Positions 8,755-17,697 of a DNA stretch of 64,000 nt are shown piece by piece. Location: assembly GCF_003967515.1 (NCBI RefSeq), contig NZ_BIFQ01000001.1, positions 3,224,001 through 3,288,000 of the forward strand. The letters are read 5' to 3'. The DNA is from Dictyobacter aurantiacus (GTDB taxonomy: Bacteria; Chloroflexota; Ktedonobacteria; Ktedonobacterales; Ktedonobacteraceae). The position numbers and the translations under genes are program-made. The notes beneath the pieces were generated by a model that saw only the letters and a program-made list of their open reading frames with translations, did no database searches and was not told the origin of the DNA. Within the stretch, counting starts at the first letter, position 1; the number at the start of each line of letters is the position of its first letter.

Positions 8755-9296
8755 ATGAAATTCTCCTCCTGTAGAGATTACTGTGCAAACTATATACAGA
8801 AATATAACATAAGGTATACATGTGAACAAGGTGTGCCTGCTCATGAATTTTTGCATGTGTCGTTTTATTCAACGCGCCAAAAAGAACCGAAAACGAGTAG
8901 GGTGGCAAGCAACTTTGAGGGAGGTAGTGATGCTAATATGAGGAATAGGGACAGACACTAAAGCGGCATGAGAAGACGCTTGACCGCAACTTTGACTATT
9001 CTCTTGCGGGCTTGTAAGATCCCCATTCTATTGGTCGGTTGAGACATCATTAGTGGATATCATGGACCCATGGCATTATCCAGACAACAGAGAATGGGGT
9101 AAGATAGATACGGAGCTAGATGGAGAGCGATTCCTGGTATTACGTAGGTATCGCCCTATTATCGCTTTATATGGAACGGCTGTTAGAGTCAGCTCAGCTA
9201 CAACTGCCATCCTTTATCTCAGCCTTTTTAACGGCGTAAGGTGTCGAAAGGCGAGGGCCATTTCCCAGCCAAAAGGATATACAAAGATTGTACAAC
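8755..9296. other. Spacer without a recognised gene
   Basis: 542 bp upstream of the sigma factor gene and downstream of the exporter gene, both on the minus strand. It must hold the sigma factor promoter, but I see no TTGACA/TATAAT pair on the minus strand. No hairpin, tRNA or convincing coding stretch is seen. Confidence 0.4.
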
Positions 9297-10481
9297 TTAT
9301 CGGGTGGGTTGCTCGATATCTACAGTTGGATGGTCGGCGGTCTCAAGCGTAACCTCCGCGATATCGTCTGCAAGCTGTTCATCGGCGGATTGGAACTGTT
9401 CGGGATGGGATTGGCGCCACTCGGTCCAGAATGTGATGATCAAGGCCTGGATGATACCAGCGAGCGGAGAAGCGAACAGCGCCCCCCAGATTCCAAAGAG
9501 CTCACCTCCGGCGATCAGAGCAAAGAGCGACACCACGGGATGCAGGCCGATGGCTTTACCGACGATACGCGGGCCAACCAATTCACCCTCGATCACATGG
9601 ATAATAACAAAGTAGGCCAGCACACCCGCCGCGATCCAAATGCTCTGAGTGAGGGCGATCAAGACGCATACCGCGCCAGAAACCAGGGTGCCCAGCACCG
9701 GCACAAAGGCCATCGCAAAGGCGAGCACGCCTAGCAAGACCGAATAGGGCACATGGAAGATGAGCATACCGATCCACACCAGTAACCCGATCAAGGCCGC
9801 CAGCGTCACCTGTCCACGAATGTAGCCACCGACGACGTGTTGCAGGGTATCTAGAAAGAAACTGGCTCGTGTCGCCGTCGGTGTATTATTGCGTGCCCAG
9901 CGAGCAACCCGCGAACCATCGATGAGCAGATAGATACTCAGGACCGCAACGATGATGATATCGATGGCGAAATCCAGGATGCTCTGTAACAATGGCAGCG
10001 CCTGTTTGGAAAAATCGCCAATGGAGGTGATCAACTGATGGCGTGCCTGCGCGATCTGATCGGGAGAGATACCATAGTGAATCAGTGCCTGTTCCAGAGG
10101 GGTAGTACGCCCCTGCCGAGGTGAGAGCAGATCCATCAACTCGCGGGAAAGCGAACCGGCTTGATGAATGGTCGTCGCGATCGCAAAGTAAATAAAGGTG
10201 CTGATGGCCCCGAGGACAATCAGGTACACTATGGCGATGGCTGCGAAGCGCGGCATAAAGCGCTCAAGCATCCTGGCCGCGGGCGCGATCGCATAGGCCA
10301 GGATGGCGGCGATAATCAGCAACAGCAAAGCACGCGCGATATGGCTGGCCCCCCACAGAATCACCGCGGCCAGCGCGATCCAGGCCAGTATCGCCAGAGG
10401 AATGTAGAGACGCCGCGCCCACCTGGCCGCCTGCACGTCTGGTTTTCTGGTTTCGGGAAGAAGCCGGGTTTCTTTTGCCAC
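9297..10481 (-). CDS. AI-2E family transporter (PerM/YdiK-like membrane exporter)
   Basis: About 395 residues. Membrane segments cluster as two near the N-terminus (LYIPLAILAWIALAAVILW, ALLLLIIAAILAYAIAPAAR) and a block in the second half, with the family hallmark VVGGYIRGQVTLAALIG and, further on, FVPVLGTLVSG and LVGPRIVGKAIGLHPVVSLF. The family was named for the E. coli autoinducer-2 exporter TqsA, but most members have unknown substrates, and some act as Na+/H+ antiporters. A GTG at 10481 is preceded by AGAGGTG at good spacing; an ATG at 10502 and a GTG at 10526 are alternatives without such a site. Stands alone. Confidence 0.88.
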   Translation of the reverse strand: MAKETRLLPETRKPDVQAARWARRLYIPLAILAWIALAAVILWGASHIARALLLLIIAAILAYAIAPAARMLERFMPRFAAIAIVYLIVLGAISTFIYFAIATTIHQAGSLSRELMDLLSPRQGRTTPLEQALIHYGISPDQIAQARHQLITSIGDFSKQALPLLQSILDFAIDIIIVAVLSIYLLIDGSRVARWARNNTPTATRASFFLDTLQHVVGGYIRGQVTLAALIGLLVWIGMLIFHVPYSVLLGVLAFAMAFVPVLGTLVSGAVCVLIALTQSIWIAAGVLAYFVIIHVIEGELVGPRIVGKAIGLHPVVSLFALIAGGELFGIWGALFASPLAGIIQALIITFWTEWRQSHPEQFQSADEQLADDIAEVTLETADHPTVDIEQPTR

Positions 10482-10629
10482 AGTATTACACCTCTGTTTC
10501 ATCAGAATATCTATATCAGGTAACACATCGTATAAATAAGATCTTCAAGTATTATGTCATATAAACGCGCCTCTGCAATGTATTTGGGAAGTGAACTCCC
10601 CTCATTACAAACTGAATAGATAGAAGAGC

Positions 10630-10699
10630 TAGAAAAGAAGGAAGGCAGTTAATTTCAGCATTTGCAAATGCTGAAATTAACTGCCTTCCTTCTTTTCTA
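10630..10699. repeat. Perfect 70-bp palindrome
   Basis: TAGAAAAGAAGGAAGGCAGT and onwards is followed by its exact complement with almost no loop (centre TTTGCAAA). It lies between the exporter gene and the tRNA-Gln terminator. It could end transcripts in either direction or extrude as a cruciform. Confidence 0.75.
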
Positions 10700-10705
10700 A
10701 AGAAT

Positions 10706-10731
10706 CAAAAACCGCCTCTGCAGGCGGTTTT
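10706..10731 (-). terminator. Intrinsic terminator of tRNA-Gln
   Basis: Read on the minus strand, AAAACCGCCTGCAGAGGCGG forms a stem closed by TTTTTGATTC, 4 bp after the tRNA 3' end. Confidence 0.85.
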
Positions 10732-10734
10732 ATG

Positions 10735-10808
10735 TGGCTGGGGTACAGGGATTCGAACCCCAATTAACTGATCCAGAGTCAGCCGTCCTACCGTTGAACG
10801 ATACCCCA
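10735..10808 (-). tRNA. tRNA-Gln (anticodon CTG)
   Basis: On the minus strand the acceptor TGGGGTA pairs with TACCCCA. The D arm TCGTTCAACGGTAGGAC, anticodon loop CTCTGGA (anticodon CTG, Gln) and T arm with TTCGAAT follow. The 3' end reads GCCA, so CCA is encoded. The T stem has two G-T wobble pairs. The sequence resembles bacterial glutamine tRNAs, which typically start TGGGGTATCG. Confidence 0.93.
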
Positions 10809-11065
10809 ATATTGTTTGTTTAGTGTGTTCTCTCGAACGCGTTGTTATAATACTCCATCCATTGATGGATGTCAAGGGTTTTGTAAGAGCTTTTAAAAAA
10901 ATTCGCAGAAATTGATAGAAATCTCAAAAGATTGGAAAGAAATGGATCGAATAATTGCCATGATGGCCTTTTTAGGCATACAATAGCGGTAGAAGGTTAA
11001 TGGATCCAGCATCCATTCTATTTCAAAGATACATCTTGTATGCGAACAGATGAAAGGATACGTCA

Positions 11066-11992
11066 ATGCGGAGTAAAATCACCGTAGTTGGAGCTGGTTT
11101 TGTTGGGAGCACGCTCGTGCAGCGTATCGCGGAACGCGACTATGCTGACGTGGTTATGTTTGATATCGTTCCCAATATGCCACAAGGCAAGGCTCTCGAT
11201 ATGCTCCAGGCCGGTCCTGTGCTTGGTTATGATACATTAATTACCGGCACCAATGATTATGCCGATACCGCTGATTCGGATGTCGTGGTAATCACCTCTG
11301 GTTTTCCGCGTAAGCCAGGCATGAGCCGTGATGATCTTTTAAAGAAGAATCAAGAAATTGTCACGCAGGTGACGGAGCAGGTTGTTAAATACTCGCCAAA
11401 CGCTATTTTAATCATGGTCACCAATCCGTTGGATGCTATGGCGCAGGTGGCGCTCAAGGTCAGCGGCTTCCCGCGCGAGCGCGTCATTGGCATGGCCGGC
11501 GTGCTGGACACCGCTCGCTTCCGCACCTTTATCGCCCAGGAGCTAGGCGCCTCGGTACGAGACGTGCAGGCCTATGTGCTGGGTGGGCATGGCGACACCA
11601 TGGTACCGCTGTCCCGTCTCTGCACGGTAGCCGGGGTGCCGATCGCTGAACTGTTGCCAGCCGAGCGCATCGAACAGATCGTACAGCGCACAAGGGACGG
11701 TGGCGCCGAGATCGTCAAGCTGCTCGGAAACGGCAGTGCCTATTTCGCCCCCTCGGCATCGGTTCTGCAGATGCTCGACTCGATCATCCTGGACAAAAAG
11801 ATGATCATGCCCTGCGCCATCTACCTTCAGGGTGAATATGGTTTGAACAACCTGTTTGTCGGTGTTCCCGCCAAACTGGGAGCAAAGGGCCTGGAGCAGG
11901 TCATCGAAGTTGAGCTGCAAGAGCAAGAGAAAGCGCAACTGCAAAAATCGGCCGACGCCGTCAAAGAGCTGGTCAACGTCCTGGGATTGTAA
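11066..11992 (+). CDS. mdh: Malate dehydrogenase (LDH-like type)
   Basis: NAD-dependent oxidation of malate to oxaloacetate in the TCA cycle. 308 residues, normal for the LDH-like MDH group. The Rossmann motif [11 protein letters not shown] starts at residue 4 and MFDIVP is the acidic strand end that favours NAD. The substrate loop [14 protein letters not shown] carries arginines that mark malate rather than lactate specificity. MVTNPLDAM and the catalytic His in [12 protein letters not shown] are present. GAAAGGATACGTCA precedes the ATG. Monocistronic, convergent with rsmI. Confidence 0.95.
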   Translation: MRSKITVVGAGFVGSTLVQRIAERDYADVVMFDIVPNMPQGKALDMLQAGPVLGYDTLITGTNDYADTADSDVVVITSGFPRKPGMSRDDLLKKNQEIVTQVTEQVVKYSPNAILIMVTNPLDAMAQVALKVSGFPRERVIGMAGVLDTARFRTFIAQELGASVRDVQAYVLGGHGDTMVPLSRLCTVAGVPIAELLPAERIEQIVQRTRDGGAEIVKLLGNGSAYFAPSASVLQMLDSIILDKKMIMPCAIYLQGEYGLNNLFVGVPAKLGAKGLEQVIEVELQEQEKAQLQKSADAVKELVNVLGL

Positions 11993-12005
11993 ACATCATT
12001 GGGAA

Positions 12006-12062
12006 AGGTGCGCGCATGGGTACGGGCCGCTTCGCGGCAAAGCCGGGGCAAGCCCGGCACCT
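12006..12062. terminator. Branched hairpin between mdh and rsmI
   Basis: An outer stem AGGTGC / GCACCT encloses two small hairpins, GCCGC-TT-GCGGC and GCCGGGGCAAGCCCGGC. It fills the convergent gap and touches the rsmI stop codon. No T-run follows, so termination is a guess. Confidence 0.45.
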
Positions 12063-12768
12063 ACGGTTCCTCTTCGGGTATGGCGCGCGCATCTTTTCCG
12101 CGCGTCATGCCTTCGATGACTACGATATACTCGCCCTTGAGCTTTGTTTGTGGGGGGAGGGAGGCCAGCAAGGTTGAAAGCGTACCCCGTTCCACCTTTT
12201 CAAACATCTTCGTCAGGTCATTGGCCAACGCCGCCGGCCGGTCCCCGAACACCGCCAGGGCATCTGCAAGAAAGCCATCCAGCCGATAGGGGCTTTCATA
12301 GTAGATCAGCGTATGGGGCGCATCGCGATCCACTTCAAAGAACTTGCGGCGACCCACGACCTTGCGGGGTGGGAAGCCGCGAAAGGTAAAGCTATGAACA
12401 GGGAGCCCTGACAGGACCAGGGCCATCACAAAGGCTGTCGGGCCGGGAATCATCGTGAAATCCAGTTGAGCCTGGATAGCGCGGCGCACCAGGGTAAAGC
12501 CGGGATCCGAGATACCCGGTGTGCCAGCATCCGTTACTACCGCGACCGATTGACCCTGTTTCAGCATCTCCTCAATGCGCTCACCCGCGCGCTGCTCATT
12601 GTGCTCGTGAAATGCCATCTGCGGCTTCTGAATATCGAAATGCTTTAGCAGCATGCCTGTTTTACGCGTATCCTCACTGGCCACAATATCGACCGAACGC
12701 AGAATATCCAGGGCGCGCAGCGTAATATCATTGAGGTTCCCAATCGGGGTAGCAACTAAGTAGAGCAT
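12061..12768 (-). CDS. rsmI: 16S rRNA (cytidine1402-2'-O)-methyltransferase
   Basis: SAM-dependent tetrapyrrole-methylase-fold enzyme that 2'-O-methylates C1402 in the ribosomal P site. The expected motifs are in order: [60 protein letters not shown] and GEYIVVIEG. About 235 residues from the ATG at 12768, the normal size without the C-terminal HTH extension of some homologues. An upstream ORF extension to 12846 overlaps the previous gene and is not homologous. It lies 49 bp after the acyl-CoA synthetase stop, so it is probably co-transcribed. Confidence 0.93.
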   Translation of the reverse strand: MLYLVATPIGNLNDITLRALDILRSVDIVASEDTRKTGMLLKHFDIQKPQMAFHEHNEQRAGERIEEMLKQGQSVAVVTDAGTPGISDPGFTLVRRAIQAQLDFTMIPGPTAFVMALVLSGLPVHSFTFRGFPPRKVVGRRKFFEVDRDAPHTLIYYESPYRLDGFLADALAVFGDRPAALANDLTKMFEKVERGTLSTLLASLPPQTKLKGEYIVVIEGMTRGKDARAIPEEEP

Positions 12769-12817
12769 AGATGATTCTTCGACTCCCAATCCATGAATTC
12801 TTACCTGTATTGTACTA

Positions 12818-14386
12818 TCACTGACGCGATTGAGATAGGGTCTCAAGGACTTCTTGCCGCTTAACCTTCAGGGTATGGGTACGGGGAAAATCCTGCTCAG
12901 ACCAGATAGTAAAGCCTTTAACCTGTTGATGGGGGGCCAACTGCTTATTTGTGCTCTGGATGGTGATCTTCGCCAGGCTCTCATCCTCCATCAGCAGAAC
13001 GGCGTGGACCGTAGGACCCTGATCTTTCTCATGCAAGCCAAGCACCACGGCATCCTTCACGCCATCCTGTGTCTGCAAGACATTCTCAATATCCTCTGGA
13101 TAGACGTTCATGCCATTGGCGAGCACGATCAGATTTTTCTTGCGCCCCTTCAGATACAGATTATGCTGCTTATCCATGTAGCCCAGATCGCCCGTCGCAT
13201 ACCAGCCATCATGGAAGGCGGCCGCGGTCGCCTCCTCATTCTGCCAGTATCCCAGAGCCACATTCGGACCTTTCACCTGGATCTCACCATCCGCCTCGAT
13301 ACGTACTGTAACGCCCGGCAGGGGCTGGCCCACAGATTCCAGCGTATGGTCGTGTATTGGATTCACCGAGATCACGGGTGAGCACTCGGTTGCCCCATAG
13401 CCTTGCAGGATGCGAAATCCCATCTCTTCCCAGGCGCGTCCCAGCATTGGAGCAAGGTAGGCCCCTCCGCTTACAAACAAGCGGAAGTGGCCGCCAAAGC
13501 GCCGATGGATCGAGCGGAAGAGATGGCGTCGCCATGGAAAGGGGGTCCACCTGGCGATTTTATGTAAAGTTTTCCACTGTTTCTCTAATTTCTGGCGTCG
13601 AACCTCGCGTTCGATACCATTCATAAAAAGCTGTAACGCCTGGGGCACCAGCACCATACAGGTCACATGCTGGGTTGCCAGCAAGCGGAATAGTGTATCC
13701 GGCACCAGGGAACGAGCATACACAATACTGGCGCCCGCATAAATAAGCGCCATCTCGATGGTCATCTCAAACATATGAGAAAGTGGCAGAATGGAGAGCG
13801 CGCGATCAGCGGACGTAATTTTTACGACCTCAAGGGAAGCAATGGCATTGGAGACAATATTCTTATGGGAGAGCATAACCCCCTTGGGTTGACCAGTCGT
13901 GCCAGAGGTAAAAACCAGCTCCGCCAGATCACCTTCTTCAACTGCTGGTAGTTGAGCTGTAGTTAGCTCAGCAGTTGGCAGGGCATCAATATCGATGAAT
14001 GGAAGAGAGAAAGACTTAAGACTTGTATAATTTTTTTGAGTTGTAATCAGAAATGCAGCATCTGTAATTTCTAGCAATCGCTGAAGAAAATCTTCTTTTG
14101 TATTTACATCAAGTGGAACGACAACCAATCCCAGCAACAATGAAGCGAAGTAGGCGACCAACCAGTTAGAGCAACTGGCGGACCAGATCATCACACGCTG
14201 ACCTTTTGACACATTTTGTTGCTGCAGGTAGCCAGCGAACTGCAGAACACGTTCACGCAACCCATCATACGTCAATGTCGTTACAGCGTTATCTGAACGC
14301 GGTTCAAGCAAGGCAGGGCGTGCGCCAAAGCGATCGGCGGAGCGCATAAAGAGACGTGGAATAGTATGCATATGCAGGCTTAGCAT
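12818..14386 (-). CDS. AMP-dependent acyl-CoA synthetase/ligase
   Basis: 522 residues of the ANL superfamily, which activates a carboxylic acid as acyl-AMP and transfers it to CoA. The P-loop is [18 protein letters not shown]. The A4/A5 region reads [16 protein letters not shown], the A7/A8 region [10 protein letters not shown]...[23 protein letters not shown], and the final catalytic Lys lies in [11 protein letters not shown]. The GYGATE motif, size and basic insertion near residue 260 fit long-chain fatty-acid or acyl-acyl-carrier-type ligases, but the substrate is not certain. The ATG at 14371 is an alternative start. Confidence 0.9.
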   Translation of the reverse strand: MLSLHMHTIPRLFMRSADRFGARPALLEPRSDNAVTTLTYDGLRERVLQFAGYLQQQNVSKGQRVMIWSASCSNWLVAYFASLLLGLVVVPLDVNTKEDFLQRLLEITDAAFLITTQKNYTSLKSFSLPFIDIDALPTAELTTAQLPAVEEGDLAELVFTSGTTGQPKGVMLSHKNIVSNAIASLEVVKITSADRALSILPLSHMFEMTIEMALIYAGASIVYARSLVPDTLFRLLATQHVTCMVLVPQALQLFMNGIEREVRRQKLEKQWKTLHKIARWTPFPWRRHLFRSIHRRFGGHFRLFVSGGAYLAPMLGRAWEEMGFRILQGYGATECSPVISVNPIHDHTLESVGQPLPGVTVRIEADGEIQVKGPNVALGYWQNEEATAAAFHDGWYATGDLGYMDKQHNLYLKGRKKNLIVLANGMNVYPEDIENVLQTQDGVKDAVVLGLHEKDQGPTVHAVLLMEDESLAKITIQSTNKQLAPHQQVKGFTIWSEQDFPRTHTLKVKRQEVLETLSQSRQ

Positions 14387-14838
14387 CCTTTCTCAGGGAC
14401 GGCAGTGAAACGTTTTACATCATTGTTAGAAAGCGCCCGTTATTTCTCTCATCAGCGCTGGCAATCCAGCGAAGCCACAGAAAAGATGGCCCAATGATTG
14501 TGCATTATAGTGTAGTTCGTGTGTTTTTACCAGTCTTTTCAGCCGATTCAATATACAAGATGGAGAGATGGTTGATCCGGCTACAGCATTACTACTTTTG
14601 ATAGTTATGAAGTTGACATATTGTTTGCTCATTTATAGATTGCTTGCTATCATTTCACAATATGAACTCATGCGTTGATATGTTTTTATAGCTCACCTGA
14701 TTCAGTATAGTAAGCATGGAAGAAGACGAAAAAGACTGCAAAATAAATGAGCTTTTTATTCAAACAATATTTGATCTGCCCATGCTTCATTGATGTCAAG
14801 GATTATATAATAAAGCGATGAAAAAAGTACAATATGGG

Positions 14839-14871
14839 TTGACTAGAATCGTAGTCTATGTTAGACTACGA
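14839..14871 (+). promoter_or_regulatory. Promoter overlapped by a 23-bp palindrome
   Basis: TTGACT (14839-14844), a 17-bp spacer and TAGACT (14862-14867) make a sigma-A-type promoter. A palindrome TCGTAGTCT-ATGTT-AGACTACGA (14849-14871) covers the spacer and the -10 box, the usual place for a repressor operator. It points toward the XRE-TPR gene 260 bp away. The rest of the 14387-15129 spacer is AT-rich and holds no convincing gene. Confidence 0.6.
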
Positions 14872-15000
14872 AATATGAAGTAACATCTAGCTATTTTCCT
14901 TATTGTAGCATTCAGAATGCTTAGAACACTCTCTATTTTTTGAGAGTTATACATGAGAATGAAAAGAATGCAGTAGCAGCAAACACATCTATGACTTTTG

Positions 15001-15042
15001 GTAACAATTGCGGCACCTCCTGCCGGATTGTTACGATTTTTT
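15001..15042 (+). terminator. Leader terminator before the XRE-TPR gene
   Basis: GTAACAAT...ATTGTTAC with an inner CGGCA/TGCCG stem is followed by GATTTTTT. It lies between the promoter at 14839 and the gene at 15130. It would end a transcript of about 170 nt, making an attenuated leader or a small RNA. Confidence 0.65.
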
Positions 15043-15129
15043 AAGGAAAAGGATAGCTAGTTCAATTGACAATGCTGAAGCTTATAAACGAGAGCGTTTA
15101 ATATATTACTCATTGAAAGGAACTATTCC

Positions 15130-16512
15130 ATGCCATCCCTTGAAACTGCAAATGTAGGGAAGGCTGTTGCCGCAAGAGTCGGTACGAATATTCGTGAGGT
15201 TCGTACGAAATTGGGCATGACTCAAGCTCAACTAGCCGCCCCCGAATTTTCGATCTCCTACATCTCGGCCATTGAACGCGGCAAGATACGACCCTCCTTA
15301 AAAGCCCTCTCCATTCTGGCCCGTCGCCTGGATGTACCACTGACCTTCCTCCTCGAAGGGTCTCCCTCGGGCGCAGCTGAAGCGCGTGCGGTTGGTTATT
15401 CTCCTGCCGATGCGGGACCTGATCAGCGTGTTGATGTTGAAATATTGCAGGCCAATGTTCTGGTGCAGCAAGGAGATTACCAGCAGGCAGAAGTATTACT
15501 GGAGCCGATTCAGCCGGACCGTGTCACCACAGACCAGGTGTATCGCCTTTACTTATTGAAGGGGCAGATCCACATGGGATCGGGAGCATACCAGGAAGCT
15601 GTCGTAGATCTGCGTAATGCGGTTGCCCAGGGTGAAGCCCTCAATGATAGTGAATTTATCGAGCGGGCTCGCAACCTGTTAGGCAAAGCCTACTTTTTAC
15701 TCTATAACTATACCCTGGCCGTAGAAAACCATCAGCGCTGTTACACCGCCATCGAGAACGGACAGATCACCGATCCGGTCTTCTCACTGGAAGTGTTTAG
15801 TAACCTGGCGAACGACTATTTCCGCCTGGGTGATCTCGAAAAAGCGATTGCATATTATCATCGTGCGCTTGAGACCCTGGATGCCATGAATCGGGATAGC
15901 AAAAGTTTCGCCAGAAAGTACATGGACATCAGCCAGCATTACAAGACCGTTGGCAAGCTTGCCATGGCGCGTGAGTATGCCATGCAGAGCCTGGCTATCT
16001 ACGAGATGCGCGACGAGCAGCGCCTGGTAGGCATGACTCACCAGCGCCTGGGCAAGGCCCTGGAGAAACAGCAGGATCTGGATGGAGCAGAAAAAGAGTA
16101 CCGCCAGGCGATCGCCATTGAGCGCGAGCTGAACGACGAGATTTCCGCTTCCATCTGCCACACGGGCCTGGCCGAGTTGTTGCTCAAGCGTGGCAACTCT
16201 AAAGAGGCGGAGCAGGAAGCGCAGGAAGCCTTAAAGTACGCTCAGGCTGGTGGAGATTCACAATCGCAGGGCCAGGCCCTCATCGTATTGGCCCAGATTC
16301 GCCACCAGTTAGAGGACTATGATGCAGCCGACCAGTACTTCACGCAGGCGTTAGAATTGCTTGACACCTCCAACGCCCATGAAATCGCGGCCGATGCATA
16401 CTTCCGCTACGCTAACTTGTTAGAGGAGCGCGGAGATGTCAAGCGCAGCCTGACCGTGATCAAAAAGGCCTACGAGCACCAGCGTCTGGGCAAACGCGGC
16501 GACATCGAATAG
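15130..16512 (+). CDS. XRE-family regulator with TPR tail
   Basis: 460 residues. Residues about 17-75 form a Cro/CI-type helix-turn-helix (IREVRTKLGMTQAQLAAPEF, SISYISAIERGKIRPSLKAL). From about residue 100 a string of tetratricopeptide repeats fills the rest (for example LGDLEKAIAYYHRALETLD, DLDGAEKEYRQAIAIE). The layout resembles RRNPP-like peptide-responsive regulators of Firmicutes, in which the TPR part binds a signal, but no peptide gene is seen here. GAAAGGAAC precedes the ATG. A paralogue lies at 20878-22227 on the other strand. The sigma-like and ZAS-like genes follow on the same strand. Confidence 0.88.
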   Translation: MPSLETANVGKAVAARVGTNIREVRTKLGMTQAQLAAPEFSISYISAIERGKIRPSLKALSILARRLDVPLTFLLEGSPSGAAEARAVGYSPADAGPDQRVDVEILQANVLVQQGDYQQAEVLLEPIQPDRVTTDQVYRLYLLKGQIHMGSGAYQEAVVDLRNAVAQGEALNDSEFIERARNLLGKAYFLLYNYTLAVENHQRCYTAIENGQITDPVFSLEVFSNLANDYFRLGDLEKAIAYYHRALETLDAMNRDSKSFARKYMDISQHYKTVGKLAMAREYAMQSLAIYEMRDEQRLVGMTHQRLGKALEKQQDLDGAEKEYRQAIAIERELNDEISASICHTGLAELLLKRGNSKEAEQEAQEALKYAQAGGDSQSQGQALIVLAQIRHQLEDYDAADQYFTQALELLDTSNAHEIAADAYFRYANLLEERGDVKRSLTVIKKAYEHQRLGKRGDIE

Positions 16513-16548
16513 CAAAGCAATTCGCTAAATCTGTCAGCGAAACCGTGG

Positions 16549-16597
16549 CGCTCCTGATAAAAGGAATGATACCTCATGAAATCCTTTATCAGGAGCG
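16549..16597 (+). terminator. Hairpin terminator behind the XRE-TPR gene
   Basis: GCGCTCCTGATAAAAGGA pairs with TCCTTTATCAGGAGCGC (one bulged A) and is followed by ATTTTG, 37 bp after the stop. It implies that the sigma-like gene downstream has its own promoter or is reached by read-through. Confidence 0.7.
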
Positions 16598-16763
16598 CAT
16601 TTTGTTGCGTCTCGCACGTATTCAATATACAATGTACAGGAAAACGCCGGCTCGAAACTATTTAAATATTGTTTCAAGAATATATTTGATCCATCTCCAT
16701 CGTCTAACAGAGATAGAGATACATACATTTCATAGGATCGGCACCTCGGAGGAAAATCCTGCC

Positions 16764-17663
16764 ATGCCATTTACAGCCAACGATTTGAGGTATCGGGCAG
16801 AGCAAAGCTATCCATTACTGTATGCCTACCTGCACAGGAACGCGCAACGATATTTAGGTGCTTTAAAATACGATGCATTTGAAGTTGATACAGTAATCGG
16901 GCACGTGGTAGAGCAGCTTGTGCGCCTGGGTATCTTAGGAGGGGAAGACCGAACCCCGCGGACCGCGCTGGACCAGTTGACCGATGCCCAGTTTTATGCC
17001 TTTCTCAGTCGCAGTGTAAGAAACAAGGCCATCGATCGCCTCAGAAAGAGACGCCTGCAGGTGAATACGGCGGCCGAACTGGAGGGAGTGGATGAAGAGG
17101 AGCCCGACAATCCTCTTTCAGACGCGGTAGAGTCGATATGGGGTGAGACCCCTTTTTCGACGCCTGAAGCGATCAGCCTTCATATCGCTTCTCAGCGCGA
17201 ACTACGCAATATTCTCAAGCACTGTATCGCCGTCTTGCGTGCCGCGCCCAATCAACTGCAGGCTGTCATGCAAGAGCTACAAGAGATAGGTGCTGATGAC
17301 CTGGTTGATACCTTATCCAAAGAACTGGACTTCTCCTTTAGCACTGAACTCAACCCCCATATTAGCCAGCACAAGGACCATGCGCACAAAAAATTACGCA
17401 GTTGTTTGCAGCAGCAAAGTTCAAATTTGACAGTTACCATTGCCTTGCGTTTAACCATGTATACAACGAAACATTCCACTGATAAGAATATATACGAGGT
17501 AGACGTTCAAACACTCGCGCAGAACGACCTGACAAAGCAGGATGTATGTAAAGGCTTGCATGAGCTCGCTTCCGAGGGTCTCCTCAATTGGCATGGCGAG
17601 GAGACTGTACAGCTTACCTCGGCACAACTGAAGCGTCTATCGCGTTTCTATAAAGAAGAGTAG
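16764..17663 (+). CDS. Divergent sigma-70-like protein
   Basis: About 299 residues. The segment TDAQFYAFLSRSVRNKAIDRLRKRRLQV closely follows ECF sigma region 2.3-2.4 (promoter -10 reading). The N-terminus (YPLLYAYLHRNAQRYLG) is compatible with region 2.1-2.2. A standard region 4 helix-turn-helix is not seen. The C-terminus instead has a winged-helix-like stretch (TKQDVCKGLHELASEGLLNW...QLTSAQLKRLSRFY). The frame stays open upstream to 16545 through a terminator hairpin, so the ATG at 16764, 10 bp after GGAGGA, is the better start. The next gene has a zinc anti-sigma motif, so I infer a sigma/anti-sigma pair. Confidence 0.65.
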   Translation: MPFTANDLRYRAEQSYPLLYAYLHRNAQRYLGALKYDAFEVDTVIGHVVEQLVRLGILGGEDRTPRTALDQLTDAQFYAFLSRSVRNKAIDRLRKRRLQVNTAAELEGVDEEEPDNPLSDAVESIWGETPFSTPEAISLHIASQRELRNILKHCIAVLRAAPNQLQAVMQELQEIGADDLVDTLSKELDFSFSTELNPHISQHKDHAHKKLRSCLQQQSSNLTVTIALRLTMYTTKHSTDKNIYEVDVQTLAQNDLTKQDVCKGLHELASEGLLNWHGEETVQLTSAQLKRLSRFYKEE

Positions 17664-17697
17664 AGCCAGATAACTGACACCGAAGGAGAGAATTATA

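Noticed and set aside
9053-9352. 99-codon plus-strand frame
   Set aside because: It overlaps the end of the exporter gene on the other strand and has no start signal.
14426-14632. 68-codon minus-strand frame behind the acyl-CoA synthetase promoter region
   Set aside because: No ribosome site or family match; likely chance.
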